Below, piece by piece: positions 34,195-41,778 of a DNA stretch of 64,000 bases. The translations under genes and the position numbers were made by a program. Positions within the stretch are counted from its first letter, which is position 1. Each line of letters opens with the position of its first letter. Origin of the DNA: Stutzerimonas stutzeri (GTDB lineage: Bacteria > Pseudomonadota > Gammaproteobacteria > Pseudomonadales > Pseudomonadaceae); NCBI RefSeq assembly GCF_024448895.1, contig NZ_JAMOIC010000004.1, forward strand, positions 62,001 through 126,000, written 5' to 3'. The notes beneath the pieces were generated by a model. The model searched no databases and was not told the DNA's origin. It saw only the letters and a program-made list of their open reading frames with translations.

Positions 34195-35430
34195 TCAGCT
34201 TGCGACGCGATTCGGCTCAGACATGGTTGCCGCTGCGTCGTCGCTTGTAGAGGCCTCGTCGTAAAGTGAAACCATGTGATCCAGGTTGCCCCGGACCTGG
34301 CTCTTCATGGCCTCCACAACTGCTCGCAACTCAGCTCGCTGGCTATCGCCGAACGAACTGATCAGATTGGTACCAATCTGGCTGATCTGACGTACTTCAG
34401 CGAACCCGCACAGCTGTTTCGGTACCCAGGTTTCGAGAAAGCTCGACAGCTTGATTACGTTTTGTGGGAGCAAGGCGATTTGCGGCACGGCGTATGCCAA
34501 CGCGGTGATAGCGCCATGCAGGCTGGTGCCGCAATACAGTTTGCTGGAGGCGATGCAGCTGATGATGTCTTCGATGTTGCCGCTGTCGACGCGATAGGCT
34601 CGCTCGTCACCCAGGAGACTATGAAGCTTGTCCAAAGGTTCATCGTCGGAATGGCCAGGTGCCTTGCCAATGGTCAGCAGAGCGATCTTGAGCCCGGTAT
34701 TCACATTGAGTTCGGTCAACTGCTGCGCAATTGCCTCAATGCGGCGCTTGGCATGGTGATCGGAGATATGGAACACGATGTGGCCGCGTTCGGTCGGATC
34801 GACCTGCTGCGGGAAAATGTCCGAAATCAGGATTGCGCTGTCCGGCACCAGATTGTGCTCGACATCGATTTTCTCGAGCTCGGCCGACGTCTCGCGATCT
34901 CGCACCGACACGTAGGTGCAATCTTTGAGGTTCTGCTCGATCGCATCATGTATGAGCGGCGTCTTGCTGCTGATCTGATTCCCGCCGACGCTGTTGTACA
35001 TGACCTGGTAACCAGGCAGATCGCGCTCGCCTAGCACCAGAGGCACGTCCGATGGAATGGACGTGAACATTCGGCTTAGGTAAATGAACGCCTTATGGCC
35101 GATCAGATAGGGGCTGGCCTTGATCGGATAGTAAATCGCCTGTGGCGCGAGGTAGCCGATGATGCTTTCCCACTGGGCTGTCAGGCATTCACCGCCAGCC
35201 ACGATAAGCATCGTTTTTGACTGGTCGCTCGTCTCGTCCAGCGCCTGTTTCAGTGGAATGGTGGGCAGTGCGCCATATTCCGAAAGGTCGGACGTCTTGG
35301 TGGCCGCAATTAGTACCGAGAAGCGTCCATCCGCTTCAAGGTAGCGTTTGAGGACTATTGCGAAGAGTAGGTCGCCGTAGTTGTGCCGATCATAGGCTCC
35401 GTATGCGATTACCTTGACTCGATCAGTCAT
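34195..35430 (-). CDS. polysaccharide pyruvyl transferase family protein
   Basis: A 411-residue enzyme. The N-terminus VIAYGAYDRHNYGDLLFAIVLKRYL is the PS_pyruv_trans signature, and the C-terminal half shows KLYCGTSLHGAITALAYAVPQIAL. Family members move pyruvate from PEP onto a sugar hydroxyl, giving an acidic ketal on the glycan. The start follows AAAGGAGT. It begins inside the stop of the flippase gene upstream on this strand (four-base overlap). The pair would modify and flip a repeat unit; whether this belongs to the main EPS is not known. Confidence 0.93.
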   Translation of the reverse strand: MTDRVKVIAYGAYDRHNYGDLLFAIVLKRYLEADGRFSVLIAATKTSDLSEYGALPTIPLKQALDETSDQSKTMLIVAGGECLTAQWESIIGYLAPQAIYYPIKASPYLIGHKAFIYLSRMFTSIPSDVPLVLGERDLPGYQVMYNSVGGNQISSKTPLIHDAIEQNLKDCTYVSVRDRETSAELEKIDVEHNLVPDSAILISDIFPQQVDPTERGHIVFHISDHHAKRRIEAIAQQLTELNVNTGLKIALLTIGKAPGHSDDEPLDKLHSLLGDERAYRVDSGNIEDIISCIASSKLYCGTSLHGAITALAYAVPQIALLPQNVIKLSSFLETWVPKQLCGFAEVRQISQIGTNLISSFGDSQRAELRAVVEAMKSQVRGNLDHMVSLYDEASTSDDAAATMSEPNRVAS

Positions 35431-36698
35431 GCAGTAGGACTCCTTTCAATATTTTTGAACTGTACATACAGCAGGGTGTTTTTCAGCGCGAGCGCAACGG
35501 CTGTGGCAAAACAGGCACCGTTGACGCCGTAGAGCGGAATCAGGATCAGGTTGAGCACGACGTTGATGACGCAGGCCGCAATGTTGTTGTGCAGGTAACG
35601 CCGATGATTGCCCGTCATGGTCATGAAGATGCCGAGCGGCCCTGCGGCCAGCACGAAGAAGTAACCGATGGCCAGAACCAGAAGCGGATACACACCCTGT
35701 TCGCGATATTCCGGGCCGAACACCGCCAGGATGTATTCGCGCAGCACGCCGATGGCGAGAAGGATCATCAGCGCCAGAGCAAGCATGAAGCGCGAGTACT
35801 TACGCACGATCGCGAAGGCGCCGGCTCGATCATGCTGCGCCCAGCGCCTGGAGATGTCCGGTGCGATGGTGCCGTTGATGATGAACAGCAGCGTCGTCGA
35901 CAGAGCTGCGATCTTGGCCGCGATGTAATAGATGCTGACCTCGCTGGCCGAGCGCAAAACGCCCAACAGCAAGGTGTCGGAGAGTTCAATGATGCTGTTC
36001 ATGACCGCGATGAGCATCAGCGGTATGCAGAGGATGAACATGTCCCGCCAACCGAGGGCGGACTCAATGCTGGAAGCTGGGAGGCTGGCGTGAGCACGCC
36101 ATATCGAGCCGATTATCGCCAGGGTGTAACTGGCCGCAAAACAGATCACAACGTTGGTCAGGTCGTTGCCGGTCAGTGCAACCAGCAGCAGCGTCAATGC
36201 CGGTTGGAACGCCGTCTGCCAGAACAGGCCTTCACTGGTCTTGTTCTTGGCCTTCAGGGTTTCGCTGGAAATACTGAGCAGTGACAGGCCGAGCGCAGTG
36301 ACCGCGAACAGTACGGCGGCGTGCTCGAAGTAGTCTTGAGTGGTTTTGGAGAAGTACACCACCGCCAGGCCGATCAGAAAGGCCGGGATGTTCATCAGGG
36401 TGGCCAGCCCCAGCGCACGGTGGAAATAGCGGCGCTGCTGACCTTCGCCAAGCGATGAAATGTTCTTCAGGCAGGCTATGTCGAGCCCAAGCCGCGCCAC
36501 CAGTGACAGGAAGATGCCAAGGGCTACACAAAAGAAAACGGTTCCCGCCAGATCCGGAGCCAGCATTCGCGCCAGCAGGATGTTCAAGCCGAGCGTCGCG
36601 CCAGCGCCGCTGCCTTTGGTAAGGATCAGTCTGGCGTATTTGAGGATGTCGGCTTTCATTCCTGACTCTGGGGCGTCCGTTGCATATGCCGATTTCAT
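35427..36698 (-). CDS. third polysaccharide flippase-like membrane protein
   Basis: A 423-residue protein with about 12-14 hydrophobic helices. The start follows AGGAGC. After a short tail the segment TKGSGAGATLGLNILLARMLAPDLAGTVFFCVALGIF matches oligosaccharide flippases. Translation is coupled to the pyruvyltransferase gene downstream. It is a second, independent glycan-handling unit next to tRNA-Thr. Confidence 0.9.
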   Translation of the reverse strand: MKSAYATDAPESGMKADILKYARLILTKGSGAGATLGLNILLARMLAPDLAGTVFFCVALGIFLSLVARLGLDIACLKNISSLGEGQQRRYFHRALGLATLMNIPAFLIGLAVVYFSKTTQDYFEHAAVLFAVTALGLSLLSISSETLKAKNKTSEGLFWQTAFQPALTLLLVALTGNDLTNVVICFAASYTLAIIGSIWRAHASLPASSIESALGWRDMFILCIPLMLIAVMNSIIELSDTLLLGVLRSASEVSIYYIAAKIAALSTTLLFIINGTIAPDISRRWAQHDRAGAFAIVRKYSRFMLALALMILLAIGVLREYILAVFGPEYREQGVYPLLVLAIGYFFVLAAGPLGIFMTMTGNHRRYLHNNIAACVINVVLNLILIPLYGVNGACFATAVALALKNTLLYVQFKNIERSPTA

Positions 36699-36867
36699 TC
36701 ACTGCTCCTAGCTGCCGCATGTCGCGCGGCGCAAGCCATTTCTGACGTATCCGACGGCGTAAGCCGGCGAGGATGGCTCCTCTCGGAAGCTGGCCTGTTC
36801 CAATTTTCTGGGTCGAGTGGTCGCGTGTTTACAACCTGCGATGACGTCAAAAGAGACTTCATCAAGA

Positions 36868-36900
36868 GCGCCTGAGGCAGGGAAAGTTCCTCATCAGGCG
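36868..36900. repeat. stem-loop in the gap before the YihY gene
   Basis: CGCCTGA and TCAGGCG make a 7-bp stem, with inner GG/CC pairing, in the 352-bp gap between divergent genes. No gene is supportable in this gap. The YihY start is preceded by a GGGGG-rich site (ATTGGGGGTACGCA). Confidence 0.45.
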
Positions 36901-37050
36901 ACGTGCGGGTTTAAGCCTTATCGCTTGGAAATAGGTTTTGGCAGACAGCGGCAGACGCGGCGGCGACGGTTGGGAACGCGGTTGTCGAACTCTTGTAGAG
37001 GCTGGCCGTCCCAATCTGGACGGGATTGATTCTTTAATTGGGGGTACGCA

Positions 37051-37926
37051 ATGGCCTTGCTGGAAACGCGCGGTATCAGCAGCTTCGAATTGTTGAAACG
37101 AACCGTGAAGGAGTTCAGCAACGACGACATGACTACCTATGCGTCTGCATTGGCTTATCGAGGAATCTTCTCGTTGTTTCCCTTTTTGCTTTTTCTCATT
37201 GCCATGCTTGGCATGCTGGATCTGCAGAATTTTTTCACCTGGCTTCGCGAGCAGGTTTCGCTGGTATTGCCACCCGATGCCCTCGATTTGGTCAACCCAG
37301 TGATCGACGAGATGCAAGACCAGAAAAGTGGCGTGCTGTCGGTAGGTATCCTCGTCGCGCTCTGGTCGGCGTCTATCGGGGTCCGCTCACTGATGAATGC
37401 GATGAACAGGGCTTATGACGTGGAGGAAGGGCGGCCCACCTGGAAATTAATGCTGCTTGCCGTGGCGTACACCATCGGTCTGGCTCTCATTCTGCTCGCC
37501 ACAGCCGGCCTGATGATCACAGGGCCGCAAGTGATGGAATGGCTGGCTTCGCAAATCGGGTTGAAAGACATTGTGGTCACGTTGTGGACCTGGCTGCGCT
37601 GGCCGGTGATCGTGATCCTCATGATGTTGGTGGTCGCACTGATTTATTACGTGACGCCGGACGTCGAGCAGCAGTTTCGCTTCATTACACCGGGTTCTGT
37701 GCTGGCAGTCATCGTCTGGATCGCCGCCTCGATAGGGTTCGGTATCTATGTGCAGAACTTCGGCAACTACGACGCCACCTACGGCAGCATCGGCGCCGTC
37801 ATCGTGTTGTTGCTCTACTTCTATATATCGGCCTCGGTGCTGCTCTTCGGCGCTGAGATGAATGCAGTCATCGAACATGCTTCGGAGCAGGGCAAGGACG
37901 ACGGCGATAAGAAAGTCGAGGGGTGA
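37051..37926 (+). CDS. YihY/BrkB family inner-membrane protein
   Basis: A 291-residue protein with six hydrophobic helices. The family signature is ASALAYRGIFSLFPFLLFLIAMLG near the start, and NYDATYGSIGAVIVLLLYFYISASVLLFGAEMNAVIE near the end. The tail is charged. Despite an old name linking it to ribonuclease BN, the family is membrane protein of unclear function. It stands alone on the plus strand. Confidence 0.94.
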   Translation: MALLETRGISSFELLKRTVKEFSNDDMTTYASALAYRGIFSLFPFLLFLIAMLGMLDLQNFFTWLREQVSLVLPPDALDLVNPVIDEMQDQKSGVLSVGILVALWSASIGVRSLMNAMNRAYDVEEGRPTWKLMLLAVAYTIGLALILLATAGLMITGPQVMEWLASQIGLKDIVVTLWTWLRWPVIVILMMLVVALIYYVTPDVEQQFRFITPGSVLAVIVWIAASIGFGIYVQNFGNYDATYGSIGAVIVLLLYFYISASVLLFGAEMNAVIEHASEQGKDDGDKKVEG

Positions 37927-38101
37927 GTTCGCTGGTACGGCCCGCTGTAACCGTGTGTTGCGAACAACGGTCGAAGGCTATGGTCCATTGATTTCATTGC
38001 AGAATCTTTCAGGAGCGAACTACATCGGCACTGGGTTGTGACCCTGCCAAGTAATCGTCTCCTGATGGCGTTGCATCGAGACCTAATGGAGACGCTTCAT
38101 C

Positions 38102-39217
38102 TTGCACATCGCCGACATGACCATGTTTTACGCACCCGCCAGTGGTGGCGTGCGTACCTACCTCGAGGCCAAGCACCGTCGCTTGCAGCTTTATGCGGGG
38201 GTTCGCCACAGCATCCTGGTACCCGGCGACAGTTATAACCACAGCGGAGGGATCTACAGGATTCCTGCACCGGCGCTGCCCTTCGGCAAGGGCTACCGGT
38301 TCCCAGTGCGACGTGCCCCCTGGCGAAATCAGCTGCGCGCATTGCGCCCGGATGTGATCGAGGTTGGCGATCCCTACATGACCGCATGGGCGGCGCTGGA
38401 TGCCGGACGGCGTCTGGATGTCCCGGTCATCGGCTTCTACCACTCGGATCTGCCGCTGCTGGTCAGCAACCGGATCGGCGGCTGGTTGGGCGGCAACCTG
38501 AACGGCTATGTCTCGCGGCTTTACAGCAGCTTCGATCGGGTACTGGCGCCGAGCCGGGTAATGGCGGAAAAGTTGAAAGCACTCGGCGTCGACAACGTCT
38601 TCGTCCAGCCGCTGGGCGTGGACCTTGAAACCTTTCGACCGGATAGGCGCGACCCGCAAGTTCTCCAGGAGCTAGGTCTGGCGGATGACACCCGGTTGAT
38701 GATCTTTGCCGGGAGAGGCTCCAGAGAGAAAAACATCGATGTGCTTTTGGAGACCGCAAGACGTCTGGGCAAGCCATATCACCTGTTGTTGGTCGGTTCG
38801 AGCATGCCGCATCGCGTTCCAGCGAACGTCTCGGTTATCGACCGATTCTGCCCGGCGGCTGATGTGGCTCGTTACATGGCCAGCAGCGATGTGCTACTGC
38901 ACGCCGGCAATCAGGAAACGTTCGGCCTCGTCGCGCTGGAAGCGATGGCCAGCGGCATCCCGGTAATCGCTACACGTGCGGGCGCGCTGCCGGAGCTGGT
39001 GCCGTTTCATACCGGCCGGCTCTGCCGCCCGCTGGACGCTCAGGCCATGGCGCAGACCGTACGCGAACTGTTCGAAGATGACCCTCGCCTGCTTGGGGCA
39101 CAGGCACGGCAACATGTCGAGTCGCACCATGCCTGGGACGCCGTTATTGCGGGCCTGCTGACGCATTACCACGCCGTACTGGGCACTGCCGATCTGCCGG
39201 TAGCCGTACATGGCTGA
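38102..39217 (+). CDS. family 4 glycosyltransferase
   Basis: A 371-residue GT-B enzyme starting at a TTG after ATGGAGAC. The N-terminus IADMTMFYAPASGGVRTYLEAKHRRL is the acceptor-side GT4 start. The C-terminal donor domain has RGSREKNIDVLLETARRLG, and HAGNQETFGLVALEAMASGIPVIAT carries the conserved E(x7)E donor site. It resembles mannosyltransferases of the PimB/MgtA kind. Its end overlaps the next gene by eight bases, so it belongs to a tight three-gene unit. The acceptor is probably a lipid, from the company it keeps. Confidence 0.93.
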   Translation: MHIADMTMFYAPASGGVRTYLEAKHRRLQLYAGVRHSILVPGDSYNHSGGIYRIPAPALPFGKGYRFPVRRAPWRNQLRALRPDVIEVGDPYMTAWAALDAGRRLDVPVIGFYHSDLPLLVSNRIGGWLGGNLNGYVSRLYSSFDRVLAPSRVMAEKLKALGVDNVFVQPLGVDLETFRPDRRDPQVLQELGLADDTRLMIFAGRGSREKNIDVLLETARRLGKPYHLLLVGSSMPHRVPANVSVIDRFCPAADVARYMASSDVLLHAGNQETFGLVALEAMASGIPVIATRAGALPELVPFHTGRLCRPLDAQAMAQTVRELFEDDPRLLGAQARQHVESHHAWDAVIAGLLTHYHAVLGTADLPVAVHG

Positions 39218-39974
39218 GCGCACGTTGATGCTGGTGCTTCATGATGTGGCGCCGGAAACCTGGCCTGACTACAGACCCTTCGTCGAGGCTGTCGATGCGC
39301 TGGGGCAGATTCCGATTTCCTGGCTGGTGGTCCCGGATTTCCACCGTCGTAACCCGCTCGATGCGCATCCCGATTTCCGCCGGATGCTCGATGCGCGCCT
39401 GGCGCGGGGTGACGAGCTGATTCTTCATGGTTGCTACCACGCGGACGAGGCGCCAGCTCCACGCACGCCGAGGGACTGGTTCATGCGCCGCGTCTTCACA
39501 CACGAAGGCGAGTTCTATCCGCTGGATCGGGATGAGTCTGCGCTGCGCCTCGAACAGGGCATGCAGCTGTTCGCGCGTAACCACTGGCCCCTGCATGGAT
39601 TCGTGGCGCCCGCCTGGTTGCTGGGCCCTGGCGCACGGCAGGCGCTGGCAGACACCAATCTGAGCTACACCAGTGATCCCGGGCACTTCTACCTGCTGCC
39701 GGATTACCAGTCGATCGAGGCACCAGGGCTGGTGTGGAGCGCGCGCAGTGCCTGGCGACGGGGCATGTCGCGCCTGGTCAGCGAGAAGTTGCTCGCCCGC
39801 CACAAACAGGCGCCGGTGCTGCGTCTCGGCCTGCATCCGGTCGATATGCGTCATGACTACTCACGGCGCTACTGGCTGAATCTGTTGAGTCGCCTGCTGG
39901 AGGAGGGGCGGCGTCCGTCGACCAAGATCGACTGGCTGAAACGCTATGTGCTGGTACCGAGTGCGGCGGCATGA
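39210..39974 (+). CDS. DUF2334 / polysaccharide-deacetylase-like protein
   Basis: A 254-residue protein with the deacetylase-type barrel opening LMLVLHDVAPETWPDYRPFVEAV, a LILHGCYHAD motif (His-rich metal site) and LRLGLHPVDMRHDYSRRYW near the end. DUF2334 proteins are related to NodB deacetylases and are often found with lipid-glycan genes. No signal peptide is seen, so it may act at the cytoplasmic face. It overlaps both neighbours (8 and 4 bases). Confidence 0.9.
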   Translation: MAERTLMLVLHDVAPETWPDYRPFVEAVDALGQIPISWLVVPDFHRRNPLDAHPDFRRMLDARLARGDELILHGCYHADEAPAPRTPRDWFMRRVFTHEGEFYPLDRDESALRLEQGMQLFARNHWPLHGFVAPAWLLGPGARQALADTNLSYTSDPGHFYLLPDYQSIEAPGLVWSARSAWRRGMSRLVSEKLLARHKQAPVLRLGLHPVDMRHDYSRRYWLNLLSRLLEEGRRPSTKIDWLKRYVLVPSAAA

Positions 39975-40963
39975 GTGGTCGCTGGTGGTTGCTGCTCGGC
40001 GCGCTATTGGTGGCGGGGTCCATTCCGTTATTGCTGGGTGGCAGCGGGCTGTTCGAGCGGCTGCTCCGGTTTCCCTTCTGGCTGCTGCTGACCATGTTGA
40101 GCATGATCATGCTCGGCTGGTATCTCAACGCACTGCGGCTACGCCTGCTGATTGGCAAGCGCCGGCTAGGGCAGAGGCGCGCACTTGGAGTCGTCATCGC
40201 CACGGAGTTCGCGATCTGCGCGACACCCGGCGGCGCCGGCGGGCCGCTGACGATGATGGCCCTGCTGCTGCGGCAGGGCATAGCACCAGCCAAGGGCACA
40301 GCAACTTATGCCGTCGAGCAATTGACCGACCTGCTGTTCTTCGCCTGTGCGCTGGTGGGTGTGTTGATCTACGCCGTCACCCATTCGCTTAACGCCTATA
40401 TCGCGAGCCTGCTTGGATTCAGTGCCGCATTGCTCATTGGCCTTATGGTGGTGCTCGCGCTGCTGGGCCGGTTTCACCGGCAGGTGGTTCTGCTCAACGG
40501 TTGGGTAGTAAGTCGGTTGGGGGTCAAGGGATCGCGTAAGCGCTCCTGGGCGCGCAAAGTGCTGAGCTTTCGCAACGCCTTGCTCGATTGTTTCCGTCTG
40601 CCGCGAGCCATCCTGCTCGGAGTGTTCCTGCTGACCACCTTGCACTGGCTGCTGCGTTACAGCGTGTTGTATCTGACCCTCCAAGGGCTGGGCAGTCAGT
40701 TGGCATGGGCCTGGACGTTCATCGTGCAGCTATTGGCACTGACGGCCGGCCAGTTGAGTTTGCTGCCGGGTGGCGCTGGCAGTGCCGAGTTGGCATCAGC
40801 CGCACTGCTTACGCCATTGGTGGGCAAATCCACTGCGGCTGCGGCGATCCTCATATGGCGCTTCGTGACCTACTACTTCTACCTGATCGTGGGCGCTCCG
40901 CTATTTCTGCATCTGGCTGGCAGGCCACTATTCGATCGACTGATCAAGGCGCGTGAGCGTTGA
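39971..40963 (+). CDS. UPF0104 / lysylphosphatidylglycerol synthase TM-domain protein
   Basis: A 330-residue membrane protein with about eight helices. The pattern is that of the N-terminal flippase half of MprF (AglD2/UPF0104), without the aminoacyl-transferase domain. The start overlaps the DUF2334 stop. With the GT4 and deacetylase it forms a conserved-looking trio that could make and flip a glycolipid. Substrate unknown. Confidence 0.9.
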   Translation: MSGRWWLLLGALLVAGSIPLLLGGSGLFERLLRFPFWLLLTMLSMIMLGWYLNALRLRLLIGKRRLGQRRALGVVIATEFAICATPGGAGGPLTMMALLLRQGIAPAKGTATYAVEQLTDLLFFACALVGVLIYAVTHSLNAYIASLLGFSAALLIGLMVVLALLGRFHRQVVLLNGWVVSRLGVKGSRKRSWARKVLSFRNALLDCFRLPRAILLGVFLLTTLHWLLRYSVLYLTLQGLGSQLAWAWTFIVQLLALTAGQLSLLPGGAGSAELASAALLTPLVGKSTAAAAILIWRFVTYYFYLIVGAPLFLHLAGRPLFDRLIKARER

Positions 40964-40994
40964 GCAGACGCTCTAGGCTCAGGCAGGCCTGCCT
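40955..40994. repeat. hairpin and 14-bp palindrome after the UPF0104 gene
   Basis: GAGCGT-TGAGCAG-ACGCTC overlaps the stop codon; then AGGCAGGCCTGCCT (40981-40994) is a perfect 14-bp palindrome. They may form a terminator pair or a protein-binding site. Confidence 0.45.
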
Positions 40995-41075
40995 ACCGTT
41001 CCTCGGAAATAGGAAACTAACGCCGTCGCCGTCCGGTCAACTTTATGTAACCCATGAAGCCAAGAGGTAAACGCC

Positions 41076-41267
41076 ATGAGCAGTACTGGAGATAAGATGA
41101 AAGGCAATCTCAACGAAGCCGCTGGCAAGGCAAAGCAGGGCGTCGGTGAAGCGACTGACAACGAGCGTATGAAAAACGAAGGCCGTGGCCAGGAGCTGAA
41201 GGGCGACGCGCAGCAGGTCAAAGGCGAAGCCAAGGACACCATCAAGAAGGGCGTAGATCGCACCTGA
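41076..41267 (+). CDS. CsbD family stress protein
   Basis: A 63-residue hydrophilic protein (GDKMKGNLNEAAGKAKQGVGEAT and LKGDAQQVKGEAKDTIKK) typical of CsbD/YjbJ. The family is induced in stationary phase and by osmotic or envelope stress; the mechanism is unknown. Starts at ATG after AAGAGGTAAACGCC. A strong hairpin terminator follows. Confidence 0.94.
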   Translation: MSSTGDKMKGNLNEAAGKAKQGVGEATDNERMKNEGRGQELKGDAQQVKGEAKDTIKKGVDRT

Positions 41268-41280
41268 TGCATGTCCAATA

Positions 41281-41307
41281 AAAATGCCCGCATCTGCGGG
41301 CATTTTT
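41281..41307. terminator. bidirectional intrinsic terminator between csbD-like and fdxA
   Basis: AAAATGCCCGC pairs with GCGGGCATTTT (11 bp) around ATCT. The A and T tracts on both sides let it work in both directions, for the CsbD gene on plus and fdxA on minus. Confidence 0.9.
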
Positions 41308-41323
41308 GTTTCTGGCTGGCGGG

Positions 41324-41647
41324 TCAGCGTTCCAGATGCTGAAGCTTGTCCTTCACGCCGTCCCAGTCTTCCGCGTCCGGAAGGGAATCCTTCTTCTCAG
41401 TGATATTCGGCCAGACTTCCGCCAGATCGGCGTTCAGCTGAATGTATTCCTGCTGATCATCCGGTACCTCATCTTCTGAGAAGATTGCCTGGGCAGGGCA
41501 CTCCGGCTCGCAGAGTGCGCAATCGATGCACTCGTCAGGATGAATGACCAGAAAGTTCGGGCCTTCGTAGAAGCAGTCCACCGGACAGACTTCCACACAG
41601 TCGGTGTATTTGCACTTGATGCAGTTGTCGGTGACGACGAAGGTCAT
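41324..41647 (-). CDS. fdxA: 7Fe ferredoxin FdxA
   Basis: A 107-residue ferredoxin. Start at 41647 follows GAGGAGA; an in-frame extension to 41725 is not needed. The two cluster motifs are [17 protein letters not shown] and [12 protein letters not shown], the Azotobacter-type [3Fe-4S]/[4Fe-4S] pattern. It follows mutS on the same strand, as in Pseudomonas. In P. aeruginosa fdxA is next to rpoS, which is not found here. Confidence 0.97.
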   Translation of the reverse strand: MTFVVTDNCIKCKYTDCVEVCPVDCFYEGPNFLVIHPDECIDCALCEPECPAQAIFSEDEVPDDQQEYIQLNADLAEVWPNITEKKDSLPDAEDWDGVKDKLQHLER

Positions 41648-41778
41648 TCTAGCTATCTCCTCGGGCGTGTCAGGTGGCGTTGCAATGACGCCCCCGTTCG
41701 GCAGGGCTATGGCGACATCAGGCAAATGCCGCCTATATCCAAAAAATGCGCGCGATTCTAGCAGCTTTTTTGCAGCCG

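Noticed and set aside
34062-34250. 62-codon ORF between tRNA-Thr and pyruvyltransferase
   Set aside because: It runs through a clear terminator hairpin and shows no protein-like features.
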